This document shows, one piece after another, positions 1 to 6,023 of a DNA stretch of 6,032 bases. The stretch spans positions 1-6,032 of the forward strand of contig JBHIDQ010000090.1 in assembly GCA_046760155.1 (NCBI GenBank), given 5' to 3'. The notes under the pieces were generated by a model. The model saw only the letters and a program-made list of their open reading frames with translations. It was not told where the DNA came from and did not search any database. The translations under genes were made by a program, and so were the position numbers. How positions within the stretch are numbered: position 1 is the first letter of the stretch; each line of letters begins with the position of its first letter. This stretch comes from JBHIDQ01 sp046760155 (GTDB lineage Bacteria; Chloroflexota; Dehalococcoidia; Dehalococcoidales; RBG-16-60-22).

Positions 1-882
1 TACCCGATGTTCGTTGTTGAGGGCAAGGGCATAAAGCAGGAAATAACTTCAATGCCAGGCATCTTTCGTTACTCGCCGGACCAGTTGCCACCGGAGGTAG
101 AAGAGGTAGCCAGACTTAAGATTCCGGCCGTTCTCCTCTTCGGCATACCAGAACACAAGGATGAAACCGCCTCCTCCGCCTATGACCCCAATGGAGTCAT
201 CCAGCAGGCAATACGAGCCATAAAGAATGCCGTGCCTGAGCTTCTGGTGGTAACCGATGTCTGTCTCTGTGAATACACCAGCCACGGACACTGTGGAATA
301 GTAGCCAATGGCACGGTTGATAATGACCAGACGTTACCGCTGCTGGCAAAAATGGCCTTATCCCACGTTGACGCTGGTGCGGACATAGTTGCCCCCTCGG
401 ACATGATGGACGGCCGGGTGCAGGCAATAAGAGAATCACTGGACGAAGCGGGATGTCAGCAGATTCCCATCCTCTCTTATGCTGCCAAATATGCTTCCGC
501 GTTCTACGGGCCTTTCCGCGAGGCTGCGGAATCAGTCCCGCAGTTCGGTGACCGTCGTGCCTACCAGATGGACCCACCCAACGTGCGGGAGGCACTGCGG
601 GAGGTGGAGCAGGATATTACTGAGGGAGCCGATATCATCATGATTAAACCAGCCTTGGCCTATCTGGACGTGATCCAGCAGGTGCGTAATACCTTTAACT
701 GCCCTTTGGCTGCCTACAACGTCAGCGGTGAGTACGCCATGGTGAAAGCCGCCGCCCAGCGAGGCTGGCTGGACGAGAGGCCAGTGGTACTGGAGATTCT
801 CACCGCCATCAAGAGAGCCGGGGCGGATATTATTCTTACCTACCACGCTAAGGATGTCTCCCGGTGGTTACAATCGATTTAA
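1..882 (+). CDS. hemB: Porphobilinogen synthase (delta-aminolevulinic acid dehydratase), 5'-truncated by the window edge
   Basis: The enzyme condenses two 5-aminolevulinate molecules into porphobilinogen, the second committed step of tetrapyrrole synthesis, in the cytosol. The frame is already open at base 1 (Tyr-Pro before the Met at 7), and the family normally has about 30-40 more N-terminal residues, so the real start lies upstream and the Met at base 7 is internal (the usual LP-FVVEG-like strand). Counting from that Met, the metal-binding motif DVCLCEYTSHGHCG gives Cys86, Cys88 and Cys96, the zinc-type active site. The two Schiff-base lysines are Lys161 (AAKYASAFYGPF) and Lys214 (IMIKPALAYLD), matching E. 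coli Lys195 and Lys247 in spacing. GDRRAYQMDP and NVSGEYAMVKAA are also family signatures. The C-terminus is complete. hemL follows after 10 bases, so the two are surely cotranscribed. Identification is firm; only the 5' end is missing. Confidence 0.95.
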   Translation, partial: YPMFVVEGKGIKQEITSMPGIFRYSPDQLPPEVEEVARLKIPAVLLFGIPEHKDETASSAYDPNGVIQQAIRAIKNAVPELLVVTDVCLCEYTSHGHCGIVANGTVDNDQTLPLLAKMALSHVDAGADIVAPSDMMDGRVQAIRESLDEAGCQQIPILSYAAKYASAFYGPFREAAESVPQFGDRRAYQMDPPNVREALREVEQDITEGADIIMIKPALAYLDVIQQVRNTFNCPLAAYNVSGEYAMVKAAAQRGWLDERPVVLEILTAIKRAGADIILTYHAKDVSRWLQSI

Positions 883-888
883 GGAGGT
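881..888 (+). promoter_or_regulatory. Ribosome binding site of hemL (AAGGAGGT)
   Basis: A near-perfect Shine-Dalgarno sequence sits 4 bases before the ATG at 893 and shares two bases with the TAA stop of hemB (880-882). It decides the hemL start: an in-frame ATG at 854 lies inside hemB and would add 13 residues not seen in the family. The overlap with the stop codon suggests that ribosomes finishing hemB can reinitiate on hemL. Confidence 0.8.
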
Positions 889-892
889 ATTC

Positions 893-2176
893 ATGAATTT
901 AGAGCGTTCCCGGAAACTTTTTCAGGAAGCCCAGCAGTATTTACCGGGCGGGGTTGATAGTCCGGTACGCGCCTTTAAGGCCGTAGGTGGCAATCCCCCT
1001 TTTATCACCAGGGGGCAAGGTGCCAAGATATATGATGAGGACGGTAACGAGTTCATTGACTACGTCTGTTCCTGGGGGCCCTTAATTCTTGGCCACTCCT
1101 ACCCGCAAGTAGTTGACGCACTGAAACAGGTGGCAGAGCGAGGTACCAGTTTTGGCGCTCCAACCGAACTGGAGATAACCTTGGCCAAAATGATTTCAAC
1201 AGCCATGCCCTCCATTGAGATGATACGGTTTGTCAACTCGGGCACGGAAGCCACCATGACCGCACTGCGTTTGGCACGGGCATTCACCAGTAGAGACAGG
1301 ATAGTGAAATTCGCTGGTGGTTACCACGGACATGCCGATGGGTTGCTGGTCAAAGGTGGCTCAGGTCTGGCCACTTTAAGTCTGCCCAACTCTCCCGGTG
1401 TGCCAACCAGCTATGCCCAGAATACACTGCTGGCACCCTACAACAGTGCTGAAGCCGTGGCCGAACTTTTCCAGCGTTATCCTGAGGAGATTGCCGCGGT
1501 CATCGTTGAGCCGGTGGCAGCCAATATGGGCGTGGTACCGCCCCAACCCGGTTTTTTGGATAGCCTTCGCCGTCTGACCAGCCAATCTGGCGCCCTCCTT
1601 ATTTTTGACGAGGTTATCACCGGTTTTCGGGTTGCCTATGGAGGAGCGCAAGCCCTCTACGGAATTACCCCTGACCTGACCTGCTTGGGCAAGGTTATTG
1701 GCGGCGGACTACCGGTAGGTGCCTATGGTGGCCGGCGAGAGATTATGGAGATGATGGCACCAACCGGGTCGGTTTATCAAGCCGGAACGTTGTCTGGGAA
1801 CCCGCTGGCGATGACAGCCGGGATAGAGACCCTTAAAGTCCTGGGTCAACCCGGGGTCTATGAGCAATTAGAAAAGACAACCGCCTACCTAGAGGAAGGC
1901 ATCACCAGGGCGGCATCGGCAATAAATTTCGACCTAAGTATCTCCCGTCTTGCCTCGCTGCTTACCGTTTTCTTCACCCGCAATCCAGCCCTTGATTACG
2001 AATCAGTTTCACAGGCAGACACGGCGCTTTTCGGCAGATTCTTCCAGCAGCTACTGACCGAAGGGATATATTGGCCGCCCTCACAATTTGAAGCTGCTTT
2101 TATCTCTCTCGCTCATAGTTTTGAGGACATCAAGACTACAATTGAGGCCATTGACAAGGTATTGAACCGCCTGTAA
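893..2176 (+). CDS. hemL: Glutamate-1-semialdehyde 2,1-aminomutase
   Basis: A pyridoxal-phosphate enzyme that isomerises glutamate-1-semialdehyde to 5-aminolevulinate, the last step of the C5 route, feeding its product to HemB. At 427 residues it has the normal family length. Landmarks are YLPGGVDSPVRAF near the N-terminus, NSGTEA at 115-120, YHGHAD at 144-149, FDEVITGFR at 238-246 (Asp239 contacts the pyridine nitrogen), the Schiff-base lysine Lys267 in LGKVIGGGLPVGAYGG, and AGTLSGNPLAMTAG after it. The C-terminal FISLAHSFEDI segment is typical and complete. The N-terminal GGVDSPVRAF and the lysine context separate it from ornithine or acetylornithine aminotransferases. The start at 893 is fixed by the AAGGAGGT site. 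Presence of hemL next to hemB indicates the glutamate-derived rather than the glycine/succinyl-CoA (HemA-ALAS) pathway. Confidence 0.96.
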   Translation: MNLERSRKLFQEAQQYLPGGVDSPVRAFKAVGGNPPFITRGQGAKIYDEDGNEFIDYVCSWGPLILGHSYPQVVDALKQVAERGTSFGAPTELEITLAKMISTAMPSIEMIRFVNSGTEATMTALRLARAFTSRDRIVKFAGGYHGHADGLLVKGGSGLATLSLPNSPGVPTSYAQNTLLAPYNSAEAVAELFQRYPEEIAAVIVEPVAANMGVVPPQPGFLDSLRRLTSQSGALLIFDEVITGFRVAYGGAQALYGITPDLTCLGKVIGGGLPVGAYGGRREIMEMMAPTGSVYQAGTLSGNPLAMTAGIETLKVLGQPGVYEQLEKTTAYLEEGITRAASAINFDLSISRLASLLTVFFTRNPALDYESVSQADTALFGRFFQQLLTEGIYWPPSQFEAAFISLAHSFEDIKTTIEAIDKVLNRL

Positions 2177-2202
2177 GTTAAATCTAAGCTCTTCGATGGC
2201 CT

Positions 2203-2262
2203 CAGATTATCCTGTCAATAAGTCATTGCTACTCCATTGAAAATGAGCCAGACTATCCTGTC
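2203..2262 (+). repeat. Near-exact 14-base direct repeat in the hemL-acsA gap
   Basis: CAGATTATCCTGTC at 2203-2216 recurs as CAGACTATCCTGTC at 2249-2262, with one mismatch and a period of 46 bases. No insertion-sequence gene lies nearby. It could be a pair of binding sites for a regulator or a chance short duplication; the sequence alone does not decide. Confidence 0.45.
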
Positions 2263-2263
2263 C

Positions 2264-2293
2264 GCCCAGAGATTACATCTTGGCGCTTTGGGC
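2264..2293 (+). terminator. Possible 3' stem-loop after hemL
   Basis: GCCCAGAG (2264-2271) pairs with CTTTGGGC (2286-2293) in an 8-bp stem with one G.U pair and a 14-base loop. It lies 88 bases after the hemL stop and upstream of the acsA promoter candidate, where a terminator is expected. No T-tract follows (AGTATTCCTTAA), so it is not a classical intrinsic terminator and may instead be a 3' mRNA-stabilising structure or a chance fold. Confidence 0.3.
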
Positions 2294-2325
2294 AGTATTC
2301 CTTAACCAGACTCGTTGCTGGATAC

Positions 2326-2355
2326 TTGACGAAGGTTAACTCCTCATTGTATTCT
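2326..2355 (+). promoter_or_regulatory. Putative sigma-70-type promoter for acsA
   Basis: TTGACG (2326-2331, five of six bases of the -35 consensus) is followed after 18 bases by TATTCT (2350-2355, four of six of the -10). A second -10-like TATATT lies at 2364-2369. Initiation near 2362 would give a leader of about 70 bases before the acsA ATG. The inverted pair TTAACC (2302-2307) and GGTTAA (2334-2339) flanks and overlaps the -35 region and could be an operator. This is pattern matching only. Confidence 0.4.
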
Positions 2356-2411
2356 ACTACCTATATATTGCCAGAGGCATCAAAAGAGCGTCCTTCATAC
2401 CAGTTTGAGCA

Positions 2412-2420
2412 GGGGGAGGA
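2412..2420 (+). promoter_or_regulatory. Ribosome binding site of acsA
   Basis: A purine run, GGGGGAGGA, ends 9 bases before the ATG at 2430. It supports that start, and the encoded N-terminus lines up with the beginning of AcsA-family proteins. Confidence 0.65.
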
Positions 2421-2429
2421 AAAAGTATT

Positions 2430-4175
2430 ATGGAGTATCCTGAAATCACCAAGCCCAGCGTGGATAAGATGGCCGTGCGGCCGAATCTAGACGGCGAGTA
2501 TCCCTTGGGTAGTGATTTCGACTGGACGCAAATAGAAAGGGAGCTGGGAATCCACAATCGGGAAGAGCTGAACTTGGCTTATTTGGCTCTTGACCGGCAT
2601 GCCAACTCGCCTCGCCAAAACAAGGTAGCCCTCTATTGGGAGGGGAAAAATGGTGAAATGGAAAGCTATACTTTTGCTGAACTATCCGTGCTCACCAACA
2701 AGTTCGCCAATGTCTTGGCAGGACTGGGACTGGCAAAGGGTGATCGAGTATTCACCTTTATGGGGCGCGTTCCCGAGGTATACATTGCGTTGTTTGGCAG
2801 TCTCAAGTTTGGCGCTATTGTTGGGCCTCTTTTCGCCGACTTTGGACCGGACCCGGTAAGGGACCGCCTGCAAGATAGCGGGGCTAAGGTACTCATTACC
2901 AGCCCCGCGTTAAGAGACCATATCGCCTCTGTCCTCCCTGAACTGACTGACCTCAAGCATCTGATTGTCGTGGACAGAGATGGCCAATACACGGGTCAGG
3001 CTGGAGACTTGAATTACCAGGAGCTCATGTCCGACGCCCCTGTCGACTTCCCCAACATCCTTACCGGAGCAAATGACTATTCCATAATGCATTATACTTC
3101 CGGCACCACGGGAAAGCCCAAAGGTGCCGTCCACGTTCATTATGCTGCCATTCAGCACTACGCCACTGGTAAATGGGTGCTGGATTTCCACGAAGATGAT
3201 GTCTACTGGTGCACCGCCGACCCGGGATGGGTCACCGGGACGTCCTACGGGATGTCAGCCCCTTGGACCAATGGCGTATCTCAGGTCGTCTACGAAGGCG
3301 GCTTCCGTGCCAGTGCCTGGTATTCCATTATCGAGAAGTACAAAGTGTCGGTGTGGTATACCGCCCCTACCGCCATACGCATGCTCATGAAAGCCGGGGA
3401 GAAGGTTGCTAGGCAACACGACCTCAGCAGTCTACGCCACATTTGCAGTGTGGGAGAGCCGCTGAATCCAGAGGCGGTGATGTGGGGCCTGAACGCATTC
3501 CACCAGCCCATACACGACAACTGGTGGCAGACAGAGACGGGAGCCATTCTCATTGCCAATTATCCCTTTATGAAGGTGCGTCCCGGTTCCATGGGCCGGC
3601 CGATTCCCGGCATCACCGCCACCATATTAGATGCGAATTACAATGAGGTGCCACCCGGAGAGGAGGGGTACCTGGCCATCCGGCCAGGTTGGCCCGCCAT
3701 GTTCCAGACCTACTGGAATAACCCTGAGCTTTACCAATCGCGCTTCCACAATGGGTGGTACATTACCGGTGATAATGCCCGCCGGGATAGCGATGGCTAT
3801 TTCTGGTTCGTAGGCCGTGCCGACGATGTCATCAACACCGCCGGGCATTTAGTCGGGCCTTTTGAAGTTGAGAGCGCTCTTATCGAGCATCCCGCCGTGG
3901 CCGAGGCAGGCGTCATCGGAAAGCCAGACCCAATCGCTATGGAAGTGGTGAAGGCCTTCGTAGCTCTTAAGGACGGATACCAGCCGACCAATGAACTGCG
4001 CCGAGAGCTGCTGCAGTTTGCTCGCCATAAGCTCAGGGCAACCGTCGCACCGCGGGAAATAGAGTTTATCGCCTCCCTACCCAAGACCCGCAGTGGCAAG
4101 ATAATGCGTCGTTTACTTAAAGCTCAAGAATTAGGCCTGCCTCTTGGTGATACCTCCACTCTGGAGGAATACTAA
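2430..4175 (+). CDS. acsA: Acetate--CoA ligase (AMP-forming), AcsA type
   Basis: An ANL-superfamily adenylating enzyme that converts acetate, ATP and CoA to acetyl-CoA, AMP and pyrophosphate in the cytosol. At 581 residues it resembles the short Bacillus-type AcsA (about 570) rather than the roughly 650-residue enterobacterial Acs. The phosphate-binding loop YTSGTTGKPKG is at 222-232. WWQTETG is at 365-371; its second Trp (Trp366) corresponds to the residue that closes the acyl pocket in Salmonella Acs and favours acetate or propionate. The ribose-binding Asp448 lies in YITGDN, the hinge Asp465 in GRADDV, and the catalytic lysine is Lys557 in LPKTRSGKIMRR, a site acetylated in many relatives. 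The ending ELGLPLGDTSTLEE is also AcsA-like. One oddity is Leu474 in AGHLVGPFEVES, where many homologues have Arg. It probably starts a unit with fabF, 116 bases downstream. Exact acyl substrate is inferred. Confidence 0.9.
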   Translation: MEYPEITKPSVDKMAVRPNLDGEYPLGSDFDWTQIERELGIHNREELNLAYLALDRHANSPRQNKVALYWEGKNGEMESYTFAELSVLTNKFANVLAGLGLAKGDRVFTFMGRVPEVYIALFGSLKFGAIVGPLFADFGPDPVRDRLQDSGAKVLITSPALRDHIASVLPELTDLKHLIVVDRDGQYTGQAGDLNYQELMSDAPVDFPNILTGANDYSIMHYTSGTTGKPKGAVHVHYAAIQHYATGKWVLDFHEDDVYWCTADPGWVTGTSYGMSAPWTNGVSQVVYEGGFRASAWYSIIEKYKVSVWYTAPTAIRMLMKAGEKVARQHDLSSLRHICSVGEPLNPEAVMWGLNAFHQPIHDNWWQTETGAILIANYPFMKVRPGSMGRPIPGITATILDANYNEVPPGEEGYLAIRPGWPAMFQTYWNNPELYQSRFHNGWYITGDNARRDSDGYFWFVGRADDVINTAGHLVGPFEVESALIEHPAVAEAGVIGKPDPIAMEVVKAFVALKDGYQPTNELRRELLQFARHKLRATVAPREIEFIASLPKTRSGKIMRRLLKAQELGLPLGDTSTLEEY

Positions 4176-4291
4176 GGGTGGATTGCCAATGATTGCTCAG
4201 CTGGTGATGGTTAGTCCCCAATCCTGTCGTTTCGTAGGGAGTTCGGACTCCTCATTCAGCGCAGAGCAATTGTCTAAATGGTAGAGCAGCC
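4176..4291 (+). other. acsA-fabF spacer with a 31-codon ORF (4189-4284)
   Basis: The spacer has no visible promoter or T-tract terminator. An ATG at 4189, preceded by the SD-like AAGGGTGG (4174-4181) at 7 bases, opens a 31-codon frame beginning MIAQLVMV and ending at TAG 4282-4284, 7 bases before the fabF ATG. A small hairpin, GGAG (4238-4241) with CTCC (4248-4251) and loop TTCGGA, lies inside it. A second one, CCTCC (4153-4157) with GGAGG (4163-4167), lies in the last codons of acsA. The ORF resembles nothing I know and could be a leader that couples translation to fabF, or chance. Confidence 0.35.
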
Positions 4292-5533
4292 ATGAACAAT
4301 AGGGTTGTTGTTACCGGCATGGGAATCGTGGATCCCCTGGGGCTGGGCGTGCCTCTTACCTGGCAAGGACTTGTCAGTGGCAAGTCAGGAGTGGACCTCG
4401 TAACCCTTTTTGATGCCAGTGAGTTTGAGGTGAGGATCGCCGCCGAGGTTAATGATTTCGATCCGCTCCAGTTCATGGACCGCAAGACCGCCAGACATAT
4501 GGATCGCTTCACGCATTTTTCAATCGCTGCCAGTCTTGAAGCGTTGGCGAGCTCTCACCTGAAGATTGACAACTTTACCCGGCATGAAATCGGGGTAATC
4601 ATCGGCAGCATGATGGGGGGACTGGGTACTTTATCTGAGCAATTCAACATATTATCAAATAAAGGGGTCAGCCGGGTAAGTCCGTTTCTTATCCCGGCAA
4701 TGATTCCAAGTATGGCATCCGGTCGGGTGTCAATTCATCTTGGTGTTACTGGTCCTACCTACTGTGTTGCGTCGGCTTGTGCCAGTGGTGCTCATGCTAT
4801 TGGTAACTCCTTCGCCACCATCAGGCAAGGTGATGCCTCCGTAATGCTGGCCGGGGGTAGTGAGGCAATCATTACCCCAATTGCCTTCGCTGGCTTCAGT
4901 GCCATGCGAGCGCTTTCCACCAGGAACAGTGACCCCAAGAAGGCATCCCGCCCCTTTGACGCCCAGCGCGATGGCTTTGTCATGGGTGAAGGCGCCGCCG
5001 TCCTAGTCTTGGAGAGCCTCGACCATGCACTGAAAAGGGGGGCACCTATACTAGCTGAGGTAGTTGGCTATGGAGCTACTGCTGACGCTTTCCACATTAC
5101 TGAGCCTGATGAGCAAGGCGAGAACATTGAAAGGGCAATGCGTTTGGCACTGCAGCAGGCACATCTGAAACCTGAGGACATAGACTGCATCAACGCTCAT
5201 GGGACGAGCACCAAACTCAATGATGTGATTGAGACCAGGGCAATCAAGTCCCTTTTCGGAGAGCAGGCCTACAAAGTGCCAATCAGCTCCAGCAAGTCAA
5301 TGCTGGGGCACACCATGGGAGCTGCCGGGGCAATTGAGGCCCTGGTCTCGGTACTGATAATACAAAACGGCATTATTCCACCGACAATTAATCTGGAGAA
5401 CCCTGACCCTGAGTGTGATTTAGACTACGTTCCCCAAGTAGCACGACGAAAGAAAGTCAGGACCGTACTATCCAATTCATTTGGCTTTGGTGGACATAAC
5501 GCATCACTTTTATTCTCTGCGTATGAAGAGTAA
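4292..5533 (+). CDS. fabF: Beta-ketoacyl-[acyl-carrier-protein] synthase II
   Basis: A thiolase-fold condensing enzyme that joins malonyl-ACP to an acyl-ACP in fatty acid elongation, in the cytosol as a homodimer. It has 413 residues, the normal FabF length. The active site matches E. coli FabF in both identity and numbering: nucleophile Cys163 (VASACASGAHAIG), His303 (INAHGTSTKLND), Lys335 and His340 (SSSKSMLGHTMGAAGAIEA). The gatekeeping Phe399 lies in SNSFGFGGHNAS. Possession of Cys-His-His rules out FabH (Cys-His-Asn) and a decarboxylase-type KSQ. The start at 4292 gives the expected MNNRVVVTGMGIVDPLG, and no in-frame ATG, GTG or TTG occurs between it and the TAG at 4235. Only a weak SD-like GGTAGAG (4280-4286) precedes it. 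No acpP, fabD or fabG is adjacent, so this is a fabF outside a full fab cluster; it may serve general lipid synthesis or a specialised chain. FabB is less likely given the length and motifs. Confidence 0.94.
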   Translation: MNNRVVVTGMGIVDPLGLGVPLTWQGLVSGKSGVDLVTLFDASEFEVRIAAEVNDFDPLQFMDRKTARHMDRFTHFSIAASLEALASSHLKIDNFTRHEIGVIIGSMMGGLGTLSEQFNILSNKGVSRVSPFLIPAMIPSMASGRVSIHLGVTGPTYCVASACASGAHAIGNSFATIRQGDASVMLAGGSEAIITPIAFAGFSAMRALSTRNSDPKKASRPFDAQRDGFVMGEGAAVLVLESLDHALKRGAPILAEVVGYGATADAFHITEPDEQGENIERAMRLALQQAHLKPEDIDCINAHGTSTKLNDVIETRAIKSLFGEQAYKVPISSSKSMLGHTMGAAGAIEALVSVLIIQNGIIPPTINLENPDPECDLDYVPQVARRKKVRTVLSNSFGFGGHNASLLFSAYEE

Positions 5534-5751
5534 TACTCCAACGCACCATTGAAAAGCCAGCCAAAATGTTAGCCAAATGAGAGGATAACGAACGTAGGCC
5601 GTGCCAGTCTCGAACTATGCCATTTCCACTGACGATTTACTCTATTCATATATCATGTTCTGTGCGAAAGCAGTGAATGACAGAATAGTGAAGGAGCTAG
5701 ATAAAAGGAGAGCGCGGAACAGGCTACGGAACGTGAAGAATGGTTATTAGG

Positions 5752-5791
5752 GAGGACAGGTCCGGTGGTGCCCAATTCCGGCCCTGTCCTC
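5752..5791 (+). terminator. Strong stem-loop downstream of fabF, terminator without a T-tract
   Basis: GAGGACAGG (5752-5760) pairs perfectly with CCTGTCCTC (5783-5791). After a T/C mismatch the stem continues as CCGG (5762-5765) with CCGG (5778-5781), and TGG/CCA may close the tip (5766-5768 with 5772-5774). This is by far the most stable fold in the non-coding parts. Neither strand has a T-run after it: the + side continues into purines (AGGAAAGGGAAGAAAG) and the minus side into CCTAATAACC. It could end the acsA-fabF transcript by another mechanism, protect its 3' end, or be part of a small RNA. Confidence 0.45.
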
Positions 5792-5819
5792 ATCAGGAAA
5801 GGGAAGAAAGAAGGAAAAT

Positions 5820-6023
5820 ATGGTAGCTTTTACATTATCGGTCATTATGAATAAAAGAGGAACTGGGGAAAATACTTATTTTAACGATATATTCGCCGTG
5901 TTTTTCCACAAAACAACCGCATGGTTGAGAGGAAATTTTATATATAAATTGGCGCTATATTGTCAAATAGAGTACACAAAGTGTCAGGTTGCCCAATTAA
6001 ACAAGCATTTATTTTATAACTAA
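5820..6023 (+). CDS. Doubtful 67-residue hypothetical protein
   Basis: I do not recognise this product. The ATG at 5820 is preceded by AAGGA (5811-5815) only 4 bases away, a close but possible SD spacing. The protein mixes aromatic and hydrophobic stretches (FNDIFAVFFHK, FIYKLALYCQI) with no clear membrane segment, signal peptide or metal motif. In DNA this AT-rich (about 32% G+C) a 67-codon frame without a stop is less common than in the rest of the window, which lends it slight support. It lies downstream of the stem-loop at 5752-5791. It may be a horizontally acquired small gene, the remnant of a larger one (see the single-TAG finding), or chance. Confidence 0.22.
   Translation: MVAFTLSVIMNKRGTGENTYFNDIFAVFFHKTTAWLRGNFIYKLALYCQIEYTKCQVAQLNKHLFYN
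5937..5966 (-). promoter_or_regulatory. Leftward sigma-70-type promoter match in the AT-rich tail
   Basis: Read on the minus strand, a perfect TTGACA (+ strand 5961-5966) is followed after 18 bases by TATAAA (5937-5942), five of six bases of the -10. Transcription would begin near 5930 and run toward the 3' end of fabF. No minus-strand gene is visible there. AT-rich DNA yields such matches by chance, so weight is limited. Confidence 0.3.

Noticed and set aside
197..595. 132-codon minus-strand frame inside hemB and other long antisense or shifted frames inside hemL, acsA and fabF
   Set aside because: They overlap genes with intact catalytic motifs, have no family resemblance, and are expected by-products of the codon bias of the real genes.
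854..892. Earlier in-frame start for hemL at 854
   Set aside because: It lies inside hemB, lacks a good SD, and adds 13 residues not found in the family; AAGGAGGT places the start at 893.
4235..4290. tRNA-like fragments (GGAGTTCGGACTCC resembling a T-arm and AAATGGTAGAGCAG resembling a D-arm) before fabF
   Set aside because: They are in the wrong order (T-arm-like piece before D-arm-like piece), the T-like stem has a six-base loop, and no acceptor stem or anticodon arm can be built around them.
5740..5826. 28-codon ORF overlapping both the 49-codon frame and the ATG at 5820
   Set aside because: No SD precedes it, it runs through the stem-loop, and its second half is the translated purine run, so it looks like chance.
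5975..5985. Inverted ACAC-AAA-GTGT (in GTACACAAAGTGTCAGG) as a possible insertion-sequence end
   Set aside because: The arms are only 4 bases, no matching copy occurs elsewhere in the window and no transposase is present.
5989..6020. Rightward promoter TTGCCC to TATAAC at the window end
   Set aside because: The spacer is 20 bases and the -10 lies almost on top of the AAGGA site, leaving no room for a normal leader.
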